From Pseudomonas mandelii (GTDB lineage Bacteria; Pseudomonadota; Gammaproteobacteria; Pseudomonadales; Pseudomonadaceae), in the NCBI RefSeq assembly GCF_006438925.1, contig NZ_RCZA01000017.1, positions 38,524-102,523 of the forward strand: 64,000 nt of DNA. The letters run 5' to 3'. Shown here one piece after another: positions 16,942 to 25,868 of the stretch. The notes beneath the pieces were generated by a model. That model was not told the DNA's origin, did no database searches, and saw only the letters and a program-made list of their open reading frames with translations. Each line of letters starts with the position of its first letter. Within the stretch, counting starts at the first letter, position 1. Both the position numbers and the translations under genes were made by a program.

Positions 16942-17901
16942 TCAAGTGAGCCGATAAATACGTCGGGCGTTGTCATGAAACAGGGCGAGCCGATCCGTGA
17001 GGGAGCGGTCGCTGACAATCGTTTTGAAGCCGTCGAAGATCTCGCTCATGCCGTTCACGACGCCGTCGACCGGGTAATTGCTGGCAAACGCACAGCGACT
17101 GACATCGACAATCGAAATTGCGTCGTTCACCACCGCGCGGTTCGACTCGACGGGCCAGGCCTTGCCGGGGATGCAAATGCCGGAAATCTTCAGGGCGACG
17201 TTCGGCTCCCGTGCCAGCAACGCGAGGTTTTTACGCCAGCCGGCCAACCCTGCTTCCGAACGATCAGATGGCAGCGCCGTGTGATTGACCACGATGGTCA
17301 CGTCGGGAAAGTCCCTGGCCAGTTCGGCGGCTTCCGACAGATGCCACCAGGGTGCCTGCAACTCGAAATGCAGGCCGTTTTCAGCCAGTTGTGCGTAACC
17401 CTCGCGCCAACGAGGGTCGCGCATGGAGCCCGGCGCCACGAAATCTTCGCGCCATGCCTCAAGGGTGGTGACCGCAGGCTTGTGGCGCACGCCGCTTACC
17501 AACGGATGATCGCCGTACAGCCGCAAGAGGTCCGATGCGTCTTCACGATCAAGCCAGGCCTGCGCCACCATCGCCGCCAGGGTCGGTTCGTTGTGTGCCA
17601 GTGACTCGACAAACCTCACCTCATCGGCCGGCGTCGCGGGGTCCCATTCACCCTCGATAACGACGGTCTGTACGATGCGATGGTTGCCCGTCAGCCGGCG
17701 ATAGTCCTCAGGCAGAAAGTTGCGGCAGATCGATGAGTAATCGCCATAACGAAAAGGGCGCAACGGGCGGTCGTTCAGCCACGGGTAGTAATGGGCCTCG
17801 ATATCGAAATAGTGCTGATGGGCGTCGACGATGGGTAAGTCCGCATCTTCGCCGCTGGCCAGAAAGCGTGCACGCCAGTCGATCACGGATGGGTTATCCA
17901 T
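16942..17901 (-). CDS. Amidohydrolase / lactonase-type protein A (COG3618-like)
   Basis: A 319-residue TIM-barrel hydrolase of the lactonase amidohydrolase group that includes L-fuconolactonase and 2-pyrone-4,6-dicarboxylate lactonase. The first-strand metal motif is LPIVDAHQHYFDIEAHYYPW, later strand residues are TIVVNHTALP and NVALKISG, and the terminal Asp region is CAFASNYPVDGV with a final HDNARRIYRL. The start at 17901 overlaps the 3' end of the paralogous gene upstream by 8 bases (ATGGATAA), giving translational coupling. The two proteins have the same length and a shared layout, so they are paralogues, possibly with distinct lactone substrates or as a heteromer. Confidence 0.87.
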   Translation of the reverse strand: MDNPSVIDWRARFLASGEDADLPIVDAHQHYFDIEAHYYPWLNDRPLRPFRYGDYSSICRNFLPEDYRRLTGNHRIVQTVVIEGEWDPATPADEVRFVESLAHNEPTLAAMVAQAWLDREDASDLLRLYGDHPLVSGVRHKPAVTTLEAWREDFVAPGSMRDPRWREGYAQLAENGLHFELQAPWWHLSEAAELARDFPDVTIVVNHTALPSDRSEAGLAGWRKNLALLAREPNVALKISGICIPGKAWPVESNRAVVNDAISIVDVSRCAFASNYPVDGVVNGMSEIFDGFKTIVSDRSLTDRLALFHDNARRIYRLT

Positions 17902-18853
17902 GCTGTTCCTCCAAACGATAAAAGCGTTGTGCATTGCCGGCGAACACTGCTTCCTGCACGGCACGTCCCAGTGGCGCGAGCATTGCGGCCACGCCATCGG
18001 CAATCGTGTCGTAGGACGCGCGCAATCCGGCGACCGGGAAATTGCTGGCGAACATGCAGCGCTCGGGGCCGAAGATCTCCAATGCGGTCAGCACCACGAT
18101 CCGGTTGTCGTCATAGTTCCAGGGCGAGTCTTTCAACCCGAACTCCGACAGCTTGATGTGCACATTGGGCTGCAAGGCCAGTGCTTCCAGGCCCTTGCGC
18201 CAGCGGGTCATGCCTTGCGGGCTGCGATCCCAGGCGAAACCGGTGTGATTGAGGGCGATCTGGATCTGCGGAAACATCGCCGCCACTTCGGCGGCCTCGA
18301 CCAGGTGCCACGGCGGCACGCGCAGGTCCCACGACAGACCGTGATCAGCCAGCCGCGAAAAGCCTTCCAGCCATTTCGGGTCTTGCATGGTGCCGCGGGC
18401 CCCGGCAATCGACACGTCCGGCGATGCCGAAGTCACCGGTTTGGAGCGGATGCCTTTCACCAACGGCCTGGCGGCCTGAGCCGCGAGAATGTCAGCGCTG
18501 TCCTCACGATCAAACCAGGCGTGGGCAACGATGGCATTCGGGAAGCCGTAACGGGCATTCACCTGTTCCAGCCAGCGTGTCTCGGCAACTTGCTCATCGC
18601 GAGCACGTTCAGCCTCGATGTGCACCGTGCCCACCAACCGTTGTCTTTCGGTCAGGGCAAGAAAGTTTTCCGGCAAGAAATCACGGCACAGGCTGCGATA
18701 GTCGCCGAGAAAAAAATCCTCGTGATAGTCGTCCTGCAACCAGGGATAACGACCGTTGCCTAGGTCCCACAGGTGGTGGTGAGCATCGACAATCGGTAGC
18801 GCATCCTCGGCCGCAAGGTTGGGCAAGCCATTGCGTTCGTGCAGCGTGATCAT
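17894..18853 (-). CDS. Amidohydrolase / lactonase-type protein B (COG3618-like)
   Basis: A 319-residue paralogue of the gene that follows it. Motifs are LPIVDAHHHLWDLGNGRYPW for the metal site, DRLVG-like EAERARDEQVAETRW for the substrate loop, QIQIALNHTGFAWDRS, NVHIKLSEFG, CMFASNFPVAG and a C-terminal FAGNAQRFYRL. In LigI-type relatives these residues bind one metal and open a lactone ring. It is followed without a gap by the coupled paralogue and preceded by the thioesterase gene 15 bp upstream, so the three are one operon. Confidence 0.87.
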   Translation of the reverse strand: MITLHERNGLPNLAAEDALPIVDAHHHLWDLGNGRYPWLQDDYHEDFFLGDYRSLCRDFLPENFLALTERQRLVGTVHIEAERARDEQVAETRWLEQVNARYGFPNAIVAHAWFDREDSADILAAQAARPLVKGIRSKPVTSASPDVSIAGARGTMQDPKWLEGFSRLADHGLSWDLRVPPWHLVEAAEVAAMFPQIQIALNHTGFAWDRSPQGMTRWRKGLEALALQPNVHIKLSEFGLKDSPWNYDDNRIVVLTALEIFGPERCMFASNFPVAGLRASYDTIADGVAAMLAPLGRAVQEAVFAGNAQRFYRLEEQHG

Positions 18854-18868
18854 GAGGTCGTCCCTTGC

Positions 18869-19327
18869 TCAGCGTGACGCGGCGAATTGGGAAGGGCTGA
18901 GCACGCTGTCTTCGACTTCTCCGGCGGCCGCCGCCTCGGCCTTGGCCTGAACGCGGCTGCGCAGTTTGGCGACGTTCACCACCACCCGGGTATGCGCCGC
19001 CGTGGCCACCAGCTCGACGTCATCGCGCACTTCGACGTTGAAGGTGACGCTGCGGCCGTCGATTCGGGTGACCGTGGCGACGATGCTGACTGACATGCCG
19101 AGCAACGTGGCCCCGACGTGGCGGATGTCGACGGCCGCACCGACGGTGTTTTCGCCCTCATCGAGGAAGGTGAGCAGGTAATCAAGGCAGGTCTGTTCGA
19201 TGTCATCCACCAACCGGGGCGTGGCGTAGATGCGCAAGTCCTCGCCCAGAAACGAGATGGTGCGTTGCTTGTCGATGACCAGTCGGCGTTCGGTGGCGGT
19301 GCCGGCTTCGAGTGTGGAGAAATTCAT
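18869..19327 (-). CDS. FlK-like hotdog thioesterase
   Basis: A 152-residue single hotdog-fold protein resembling fluoroacetyl-CoA thioesterase FlK. Shared marks are YATPRLVDDIEQTCLDYLL (Thr at the start of the helix), EGENTVGAAVDIRHVGATLL (Glu and His that would complete the Thr-Glu-His triad) and VEVRDDVELVATAAHTRVVV. A role in releasing a carboxylate from a CoA ester, or discarding a dead-end acyl-CoA made by the CoA-transferase, is likely. It carries about 30 extra C-terminal residues rich in Ala and Glu. The gene lies between the transporter and amidohydrolase genes on the minus strand. Confidence 0.8.
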   Translation of the reverse strand: MNFSTLEAGTATERRLVIDKQRTISFLGEDLRIYATPRLVDDIEQTCLDYLLTFLDEGENTVGAAVDIRHVGATLLGMSVSIVATVTRIDGRSVTFNVEVRDDVELVATAAHTRVVVNVAKLRSRVQAKAEAAAAGEVEDSVLSPSQFAASR

Positions 19328-19367
19328 GAGAAACCTCGTATTTGAGTGCTGACAGTCAAAAGGTGAT

Positions 19368-21266
19368 TCAGGCGTTGGGCAGGAAACCGATGGAAACCCA
19401 TGGCACGGCGATCAGCACGCCCAGGGCTACAACGAGTGCGCCGAGATACGGCCAGACCCGGCGCATGGCGCCGCTGGGGTCGACCTTGGCGATGGCGCAG
19501 GCGGCGTAGAAGCCCACGCCAAACGGGGGGGCGAACAAACCCAGGCCCATGGCGAAGATCGCGACCATGGCGTAATGCACGTCGTTGATGCCCATGGCCT
19601 TGGCAATCGGAAACAGCAGCGGCCCGAACAGCACGATGGCCGGGATGCCTTCGAGAAAACTGCCCAGAAGGATGAACGCCACGGCGGAGATGATCAAAAA
19701 GCCCATCGCGCCACCCGGCACCGTCGACATCACCTGCGCCAACTGGTGCGAGAAGCCTGACTGGGTCAATGCCCAGGCCATGGCGGTCGCGCTGCCGATG
19801 ATGATCAGGATCGCGCCGGACAGCGAGGCAGTGCTGACCAGGATCGGATACAGCCGGCGCCAGTCAAAGCAGCGGTAGCACAGCAAGCCGACGATAAAGG
19901 TGTAGGCCACGCCGATGGCGGCGACTTCGGTGGCGGTCGCGACCCCTTCAACCACCGCGGTGCGGATCACGAAGGGCAGGGCCAGTGCCGGTAACGCAAC
20001 CAGCAGCGAGTGGCCGATTTCCTTGCCTGAGGCGCGTTTACCGGTGGAGGCCTCGCCTTTGCGGTTTTTCCACCAGATCACCGCTGCCATGGCGATGGCG
20101 CCCACCACCGCCGGCATGAAACCACCGGTGAACAGGGCGGAAATCGACACGCCGGTCACCGAGCCGATCGTGATCAGTACCAGGCTCGGCGGAATGGTTT
20201 CCGACATCGCCCCGGAGGCATTGAGCATCGCCACCAGTTCGTTTTCATCCTCACCGCGTTTTTTCATTTCCGGAAACAGCGCCGGTGCGATGGCCGCCAT
20301 GTCGGCAGCCTTGGAGCCGGAAATGCCGGAAATCAGGTAGATGGCCCCGATCAGCACATAAGACAGGCCGCCACGGACATGGCCGATCAACGAGCAAAGG
20401 AAGTGGATCATCGCGCGAGCCATACCCATGGCTTCGATCAACGCACCCAAAAATACAAACAACGGGATGGCCAGCAAGATCAGGCTCGCCATGCCTTCGT
20501 CCATCCGGCCCACCACCAGGGTCAAGGGCGTGCCGGTCATGGTCGACAGATAAGCCACCGTGGCCAGGCCGAACGCCACCATGATCGGCACGCCGATCAC
20601 GATCATCGCCATCACGCCGATCATGAAGAAAATGATCAGGTTCCAGTTACCCATCAGCAACATCCAGCCTTCAGCCACCCACAACAACGCGGCCAGGGAA
20701 GCCAGCATCGCCACCGACACGGAGAAGTCGATCAACCGGGCGCTGGTCAGCAGACGCGCGACACAGGTCATCAGCATCAGGCTCAGACCGACCGCGATGG
20801 CGGACACGCGAAAGGCGTTAGGGATTTCAAGGGCGGCGGTGGTGATGATCCACTCGTCGCTGACGTACTCCCAGGCCGGCGTGAACAGCAACCCAATGAA
20901 CGTGATGACGATCACGGCGCCCAAGGTGTCGACAAAGGCGCGTTTTTCCAGCGGCAGCCGTCCGATGAACGAGGTCAGGCGCATGTGCTCGCCTCGACGC
21001 ATCGCCACCACTGAACCGAGCATCGCCAGCCAGAGAAACAGCAGCGAGGCCAGTTCGTCGCCCCAGACGATGGGTTGATTGAGCACGTAGCGCGAGAACA
21101 CATTGCAAAACAGCAGCGTGACTTCGATCACCACCAGCAACGCCGCGCTGCCCTCGGTCAGCCAGCGCAGCCCGGTGTCCAAAGCGCGACCGAGGCGAAA
21201 CGTAGTGGGGCGCGTGCTGAGTCCTTCAGCGGGAGAAACATCCGTCATTGGTATTTCGTTTTTCAT
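19368..21266 (-). CDS. TRAP transporter permease, fused DctQ-DctM
   Basis: A 632-residue fusion of the small (DctQ) and large (DctM) membrane subunits of a tripartite ATP-independent periplasmic transporter. The DctQ part (residues about 25-190) carries CNVFSRYVLNQPIVWGDELA, the classic small-subunit motif. The DctM part follows with GVPIMVAFGLATVAYL, AIPLFVFLGALIEAMGMA and the conserved GISGSKAADMAAIAPALFPE and GMGLGLFAPPFGVGFY-like end. About 16 membrane helices are expected. It lies 15 bp downstream of the binding-protein gene. TRAP systems import carboxylates with Na+ or H+; the DctM sequence alone does not give the substrate. Confidence 0.93.
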   Translation of the reverse strand: MKNEIPMTDVSPAEGLSTRPTTFRLGRALDTGLRWLTEGSAALLVVIEVTLLFCNVFSRYVLNQPIVWGDELASLLFLWLAMLGSVVAMRRGEHMRLTSFIGRLPLEKRAFVDTLGAVIVITFIGLLFTPAWEYVSDEWIITTAALEIPNAFRVSAIAVGLSLMLMTCVARLLTSARLIDFSVSVAMLASLAALLWVAEGWMLLMGNWNLIIFFMIGVMAMIVIGVPIMVAFGLATVAYLSTMTGTPLTLVVGRMDEGMASLILLAIPLFVFLGALIEAMGMARAMIHFLCSLIGHVRGGLSYVLIGAIYLISGISGSKAADMAAIAPALFPEMKKRGEDENELVAMLNASGAMSETIPPSLVLITIGSVTGVSISALFTGGFMPAVVGAIAMAAVIWWKNRKGEASTGKRASGKEIGHSLLVALPALALPFVIRTAVVEGVATATEVAAIGVAYTFIVGLLCYRCFDWRRLYPILVSTASLSGAILIIIGSATAMAWALTQSGFSHQLAQVMSTVPGGAMGFLIISAVAFILLGSFLEGIPAIVLFGPLLFPIAKAMGINDVHYAMVAIFAMGLGLFAPPFGVGFYAACAIAKVDPSGAMRRVWPYLGALVVALGVLIAVPWVSIGFLPNA

Positions 21267-21281
21267 GACCTTGTCTCCGGC

Positions 21282-22325
21282 TTAGGACAGTTGACCCGCG
21301 TACTGCTCCAATAAGCTCCAGGCTTCATCGCCGTACTTTTCTTTCCATTGGGTGTAGAAGCCTTTGGACTGCAAGTCAGCCCTGAACAATGAACGGTCGA
21401 CTTTATTGAAGGTGATGCCATGGGCGGTCAGGGACGGCTCCAGGCTGGAGTTGAGATCGATCACCTGTTGACGCTGAACCAGCGCGGCAGCGTTGATTTG
21501 CCGGGAGACGATTTCCTGCACGTCCGCCGGCAGTTTTGGAAAGGTCTTGCCCGAGGCGACGATCCAGAAACCGCCCCAGATGTGGTCGGTCATGGAGCAG
21601 TATTTCTGCACTTCATAGAAACGTGCGGCTTCGACCACCACCAGCGGGTTTTCCTGACCGTCGACCACTTTGGTTTGCAGCGCCGAGTAAGTTTCGTTGA
21701 TGCTGATGCCGGTAGGGGAGGCGCCCAGGGCGCTGAACATGGAGGTCCACAACGGGCTGACCAGCACACGCAGTTTGAAACCGGCCAGGTCTTGCGGTGT
21801 GTAGATCGGCCGTGTCGAGCTGGTGATCTGGCGGAAGCCGTTGTTCCAGACTTTTTCCATCGGGATCAGGCCGACCTTCTCGGTCTTGGCGCGTACGTAC
21901 TCGCCCAGCTTGCCGTCAAGCGCGGCCCAGACACTGTCGTAGTCCTTGAACGCGAACGGCATGCTTTCAATCGACATGGCCGGGACCAGTGTGGAGAGAA
22001 TCGCGCCTGGCAATGGAATGAAATCGATGGCACCGGCGCGCACCTGGGAGAGCATGTCGGTGTCGCCGCCCATGGCGCCGTTGGCGTACACCTGCAGGTC
22101 CACGGCGCCGTTGGTTTCGGCCTTGATGGCTAGCGAAGCCGCCTTCATTTGTATGTTCAGCGGATGGGTGTCGGGCAGGCTGCTGGTGTAGCGCAACACA
22201 ATGGGTTTGGTCGCGGCGAAGACGCTGGAAGGCAGCAGGTTGGCGGCGAATGCGCCACCGACGGTGACGCCGGCAGACACTAGAAATGATCGGCGGCTGA
22301 CGGCCTCGGTCAAGATACGGCTCAT
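21282..22325 (-). CDS. TRAP transporter substrate-binding protein (DctP family)
   Basis: A 347-residue periplasmic binding protein of the DctP family. A Tat-type signal is seen (SRRSFLVSAGVTVGGAFAAN, with AVFAA-like cleavage), followed by IVLRYTSSLPDTHPLNIQMK. The substrate-carboxylate Arg region is LAGFKLRVLVSPLWTSMFSA, and NETYSALQTKVVDGQENPLV is the strongly conserved DctP block. ATG at 22325 is chosen because AAGG lies 8 bases ahead; a GTG at 22334 is possible. Carboxylate binding is expected from the family. It is the first gene of the transporter pair; a REP pair separates it from the CoA-transferase gene upstream. Confidence 0.92.
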   Translation of the reverse strand: MSRILTEAVSRRSFLVSAGVTVGGAFAANLLPSSVFAATKPIVLRYTSSLPDTHPLNIQMKAASLAIKAETNGAVDLQVYANGAMGGDTDMLSQVRAGAIDFIPLPGAILSTLVPAMSIESMPFAFKDYDSVWAALDGKLGEYVRAKTEKVGLIPMEKVWNNGFRQITSSTRPIYTPQDLAGFKLRVLVSPLWTSMFSALGASPTGISINETYSALQTKVVDGQENPLVVVEAARFYEVQKYCSMTDHIWGGFWIVASGKTFPKLPADVQEIVSRQINAAALVQRQQVIDLNSSLEPSLTAHGITFNKVDRSLFRADLQSKGFYTQWKEKYGDEAWSLLEQYAGQLS

Positions 22326-22392
22326 GATGTTCACCTTATTGTTTTTGTAGTTGTTCTAAAAAACAGCGAATCAGTTAAGTGAACGCTGCTCC

Positions 22393-22484
22393 TTGTGGGA
22401 GCGAGCCTGCTCGCGATGAGGTCGTCAGACTCGATATCTATGTTGACTGACCCACCGCATTCGCGAGCAGGCTCACTCCCGCAG
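22393..22484. repeat. REP pair inside the catabolic operon
   Basis: TTGTGGGAGCGAGCCTGCTC on the left, GCGAGCAGGCTCACTCCCGC on the right. It lies between the CoA-transferase gene and the TRAP binding-protein gene, both on the minus strand. It could protect the upstream part of the mRNA or partly terminate. Confidence 0.9.
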
Positions 22485-22491
22485 GTTTGCG

Positions 22492-23697
22492 TTACGCCAG
22501 TGCCACGACGGCCTGGCTTCGAATCAACTCGTCGATTTCATCTTCCGCGTAGCCGCTTTCTTTCAGCACTTCACGGGTGTGTTCACCGAGCAGCGGGGCA
22601 TGCCGACTGGTCGGCGGCGCGGCGTTGTCCATGTCGGAGAAATGAATCGGCAGGCCCATGCCGCGTACCCGGCCTTCGGTCGGGTGCTGGGTCTCGACGA
22701 CCATTCCGCGTGCTTCGGTTTGCGGATGAGCCAGCGCCGCCGCGATATCGAGGACCGGCCCGGCCGGCAGGCCGAGGCTGTCGAACAGCACCATCCATTC
22801 ATCCGTGGTGCGCGCGACCAGGACTTCGTTGAGGATTTCCACCAGGGCCAGACGGTGCTCCATGCGCAACGCGTTACTGGCGAAGCGTGGGTCGGCTTCG
22901 AGTTGTGGCACGGCGAGCGCCTCGACCAGCCGTTCGTAGTTGGCCTGGTTGGCGGCACCAATGTTGATCCAGCCGTCTGCGGTGCGGAACACCTGATACG
23001 GCGCGCTGGTGGAGTTGGCCGAACCCATCTTCGGCAGGATGGTGCCGTCGGCGAAATATGCCGCCGCTGGCCAGTACATCTGTTGCAGACCGGCTTCGAA
23101 CAGCGAGGTGTCGACCATCTGCCCCAGCCCGGTTTTCTGCTTGGCGGCGTACGCTGCGCAGATGCCGAGGGCGGCGAGAATGCCGGAGTTGATGTCAGCG
23201 ACTGGCGAACCGGCCTTGACCGGCTCGCGCCCGGCTTCACCGGTCATGCTCATCATGCCGCTCATGCCCTGGGCGATCAGGTCGAAGCCGCCTTTCTCGC
23301 CGAACGGCCCGCTGCGCCCGTAACCGGAGATCGCGCAGTAGATCAGCCCTGGATTGAGGGTTTTCAGCGTTTCATAGCCCAGGCCGAATTTCTCCATGGT
23401 GCCGGCACGGAAGTTTTCCGTCACCACATCGGCGTCCATCAAGAGGCGGCGCAACACGTCGCGCCCGCCCTCGGTTTTCAGGTTCAGGCCAATACCGCGT
23501 TTGTTGCGGTTCACCACCATGAACGAAGCCGATTCACCGCTGGCCATGATCGGCGAGAAGCGGCGCGAATCATCACCGCCCGGGACTTTCTCGACTTTCA
23601 CCACGTCAGCGCCCATGTCGGCCAGCATCATTCCGCACACTGGGCCGGACATGATGTGAGCCAGTTCTACCACGCGCATTCCTGTCAGCGGTCCCAT
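22492..23697 (-). CDS. Class III (CaiB/BaiF) CoA-transferase
   Basis: A 401-residue family III CoA-transferase that moves CoA between carboxylates. Family marks are LTGMRVVELAHIMSGPVCGM, MLADMGADVVKVEKVPGGDD, CAISGYGRSGPFGEKGGFDL (the Asp of the last motif is the acyl-anhydride residue in this family) and the AAYAAKQKTGLGQMVDTSLF helix. It is the expected activating step for the carboxylate imported by the TRAP transporter. Only one base separates its start (23697) from the stop of the enoyl-CoA hydratase gene (23699). Donor and acceptor are unknown. Confidence 0.92.
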   Translation of the reverse strand: MGPLTGMRVVELAHIMSGPVCGMMLADMGADVVKVEKVPGGDDSRRFSPIMASGESASFMVVNRNKRGIGLNLKTEGGRDVLRRLLMDADVVTENFRAGTMEKFGLGYETLKTLNPGLIYCAISGYGRSGPFGEKGGFDLIAQGMSGMMSMTGEAGREPVKAGSPVADINSGILAALGICAAYAAKQKTGLGQMVDTSLFEAGLQQMYWPAAAYFADGTILPKMGSANSTSAPYQVFRTADGWINIGAANQANYERLVEALAVPQLEADPRFASNALRMEHRLALVEILNEVLVARTTDEWMVLFDSLGLPAGPVLDIAAALAHPQTEARGMVVETQHPTEGRVRGMGLPIHFSDMDNAAPPTSRHAPLLGEHTREVLKESGYAEDEIDELIRSQAVVALA

Positions 23698-23698
23698 G

Positions 23699-24478
23699 TT
23701 ATTTCCCCTTGAATTGTGGTTTGGCTTTCTCGATGAAAGCGTTCAGACCGATCTGAAAATCTTCGGTGTCGTAGCAGAAGTAACTCGCGTCAATCTGCTC
23801 GACGGTGGGTGCAACGCCGGCCTCAAGCTGGCGTGCGGCCTGGCGATGCCAGCGGGCGACGAGGGGCGCGCCATTGACGATGCGTTTGGCAGTGGCGAGG
23901 GTTTCGGACTCGACCTCGGCATCAGGTACGACGCGGGTCACGAGGTTTTTTACGTAGGCGTCATGGGCGTCGAGGATGCGGCCTTCGAGAAGAATCTCCA
24001 GGGTCGTCGAGCGTCCTGCCAGCGCCACCAGACCGGCCATTTCGTCATACGACATGACCAGCCCCAGCTTGCCGACCGGCGCGCCGAAACGACTGGAGGT
24101 GCCGCAGATACGCAGGTCGCACAGCGCAGCGATTTCCAGGCCACCGCCGACACACACGCCATGGATCATCGCGATCACCGGGTGCGGGCAGTCCACGACT
24201 GCACGCATGGCCGCCGAGGTGATCTCGGCATAGACCCGGGCCTGTGCTGCGTTGGCGCGTACCGTCGGAAACTCGCTGACATCGGCGCCGGCGGCGAAGG
24301 CTTGTTCGCCGGCGCCGCGCAACACGACGCAGCGCACGGTGGCGTCGGCGGACAACTCGGTCATGACATCACCCAGGTCCTGCCACATGGACAAGGTCAG
24401 GGCGTTCATTTTTCCCGAGTGACTGAGGGTGACGATGGCAATGGATTCTTGCCGTTCGATAAGGACGGTGGGCTTCAT
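23699..24478 (-). CDS. Enoyl-CoA hydratase/isomerase family protein
   Basis: A 259-residue crotonase-fold protein. The oxyanion-hole segments are AFAAGADVSEFPTV and GVCVGGGLEIAALCDLRICG, which bind the CoA thioester carbonyl. SRFGAPVGKLGLVMSYDEMA is the usual position of a catalytic acid, but a clear Glu of the hydratase kind is not evident there, so another crotonase activity such as an isomerase or a lyase is possible. The next gene, a CaiB CoA-transferase, starts one base away, which shows that the two act in series on a CoA ester. Confidence 0.88.
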   Translation of the reverse strand: MKPTVLIERQESIAIVTLSHSGKMNALTLSMWQDLGDVMTELSADATVRCVVLRGAGEQAFAAGADVSEFPTVRANAAQARVYAEITSAAMRAVVDCPHPVIAMIHGVCVGGGLEIAALCDLRICGTSSRFGAPVGKLGLVMSYDEMAGLVALAGRSTTLEILLEGRILDAHDAYVKNLVTRVVPDAEVESETLATAKRIVNGAPLVARWHRQAARQLEAGVAPTVEQIDASYFCYDTEDFQIGLNAFIEKAKPQFKGK

Positions 24479-24553
24479 GATTGTTCCGCTGGCGTCGAAT
24501 CACGTTCGACGCTGCGGCTGCCTCCTGATTTATTGTTGTTGGATAGCGGCGGT

Positions 24554-25693
24554 TTACAAAGACTGCGCAAGCATCGACAGGTAGTCCGCGGACGATGCTT
24601 CGCGGGGGTTGGTCTTGTGGCTGTGATCGTGCAATGCGCCTTCAACGATGCCGGCAAACAGGCTCTCATCGACGCCGATTTCGCTCAGGCGGGTCGGCAG
24701 GCCCAAGCGGCGGGTCATGTCCTCGATGGCCGTACCGATGTTTGCGTCGGCCTCAAGGCCCATGGCATGTCGCAGGCGTTCGAGCTTGCGTTCGTCGCGA
24801 ACGGTCGGGGCGTTGGCGTTGAAGTCCACGACCGCTGGCAGAAAGATGGCGTTCAAGGTGCCGTGGTGCAGCTTCGGATTGATGCCGCCCAAGGCGTGGG
24901 ACAGGCTGTGCACGCAGCCCAATCCCTTCTGAAAAGCGAGTGCGCCCTGCATCGACGCGCTCATCATGTTCATTCGCGCTTCGCGATCACCGGGTTCGGC
25001 GGTGGCGCGCTCGATGTGTTCCCAGGCACGCCACAGGCCGTCGAGGGCGATACCATCCGCCGCCGGGTTGAAGGCCGGCGCCATGAACGTCTCGATGCAA
25101 TGAGCGATCGCGTCCATGCCGGTGGCGGCGGTCAGCATCGGCGGCAGGCCCAGGGTCAGTTCGGGGTCGCAGATGGCCACGCGAGGCACCACATAAGGTG
25201 AGATGACGCCCACCTTGCGACCATCGTCGAGGATCAGGATGGCGCCTCGGCCGACTTCACTGCCGGTGCCCGCCGTGGTGGGAATGGCAATCAGCGGCGC
25301 GGTGGCAGAGGTGATGCGATCCAGCCCGCCTTCGATCACCGCAAAGCTGTGCAGAGGACCGTCGTGCGTGGCGCAGACAGCAACGCCTTTGGCCAGATCG
25401 ATGGAAGAACCACCGCCGACCGCGATGATGCCGTTGCACTCGTCGAGGTGGTATTGCGCCACGGCTTCACGTACGGCGTGCTCGTTAGGGTTGGACGGGG
25501 TGGCGTCGAAAATCGAAGGGGGAAGGCTGGCGCCGAGGGCCGCGATGACCTTGTCGACGATGCCGGCATTGCGCACGCCGATATCGGTGACGATCAGCGG
25601 CCGGGTAATGCCCGCACGCTCGGCTTCGGCGGCCAGATGCTGCAGGCTGTCGTAGCCGAACTGGATCTTGGTGACGTAATTGATGAGGGACAT
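24554..25693 (-). CDS. Iron-containing alcohol dehydrogenase (group III)
   Basis: A 379-residue Fe/Zn-dependent dehydrogenase. The NAD-binding motif is GIIAVGGGSSIDLAKGVAV. Metal ligands are expected in TGMDAIAHCIE (Asp and His), GCVHSLSHALGG (His) and HHGTLNAIF (His). IPTTAGTGSEVG is the second strong family block. Members reduce aldehydes or oxidise hydroxy-acids (lactaldehyde, 4-hydroxybutyrate, maleylacetate). It opens the minus-strand catabolic operon, divergent from the LysR regulator. A 388-residue relative lies at 33053-34219 in the second island, with a different N-terminus. Confidence 0.92.
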   Translation of the reverse strand: MSLINYVTKIQFGYDSLQHLAAEAERAGITRPLIVTDIGVRNAGIVDKVIAALGASLPPSIFDATPSNPNEHAVREAVAQYHLDECNGIIAVGGGSSIDLAKGVAVCATHDGPLHSFAVIEGGLDRITSATAPLIAIPTTAGTGSEVGRGAILILDDGRKVGVISPYVVPRVAICDPELTLGLPPMLTAATGMDAIAHCIETFMAPAFNPAADGIALDGLWRAWEHIERATAEPGDREARMNMMSASMQGALAFQKGLGCVHSLSHALGGINPKLHHGTLNAIFLPAVVDFNANAPTVRDERKLERLRHAMGLEADANIGTAIEDMTRRLGLPTRLSEIGVDESLFAGIVEGALHDHSHKTNPREASSADYLSMLAQSL

Positions 25694-25798
25694 GATTCAC
25701 CACAAGTTATACAGGATTGTTATTGTTGCAATCGGTCTGCGGCAGGAAGGCTTTCGCTCTTCGGTCAAACCCATTGCATTGCCTGGTTGTGGGGTGGA

Positions 25799-25855
25799 CT
25801 ATAGGGCCGTCGTGGCGAGCCTCGATACTGACAACTTTCGATACCTCTATAACTT
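25799..25855. promoter_or_regulatory. Candidate LysR operator between dehydrogenase and regulator genes
   Basis: Two copies of TCGATAC (25822-25828 and 25838-25844) lie 16 bp apart and are flanked by CTATAG and CTCTATAAC. They sit in the 175-bp divergent gap, at a position suitable for LysR control of both genes. The regulatory role is inference. Confidence 0.35.
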
Positions 25856-25868
25856 TTAGTTAATCCTG

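Noticed and set aside
24487..24553. Gap between crotonase and dehydrogenase considered as a regulatory element
   Set aside because: Only 75 bp, with no inverted repeat or ribosome site other than that of the next gene.
23696..25201. A long open frame of about 500 codons on the plus strand
   Set aside because: It is exactly antisense to the CoA-transferase, crotonase and dehydrogenase genes, which show full family motifs. High GC third positions produce such shadow frames.
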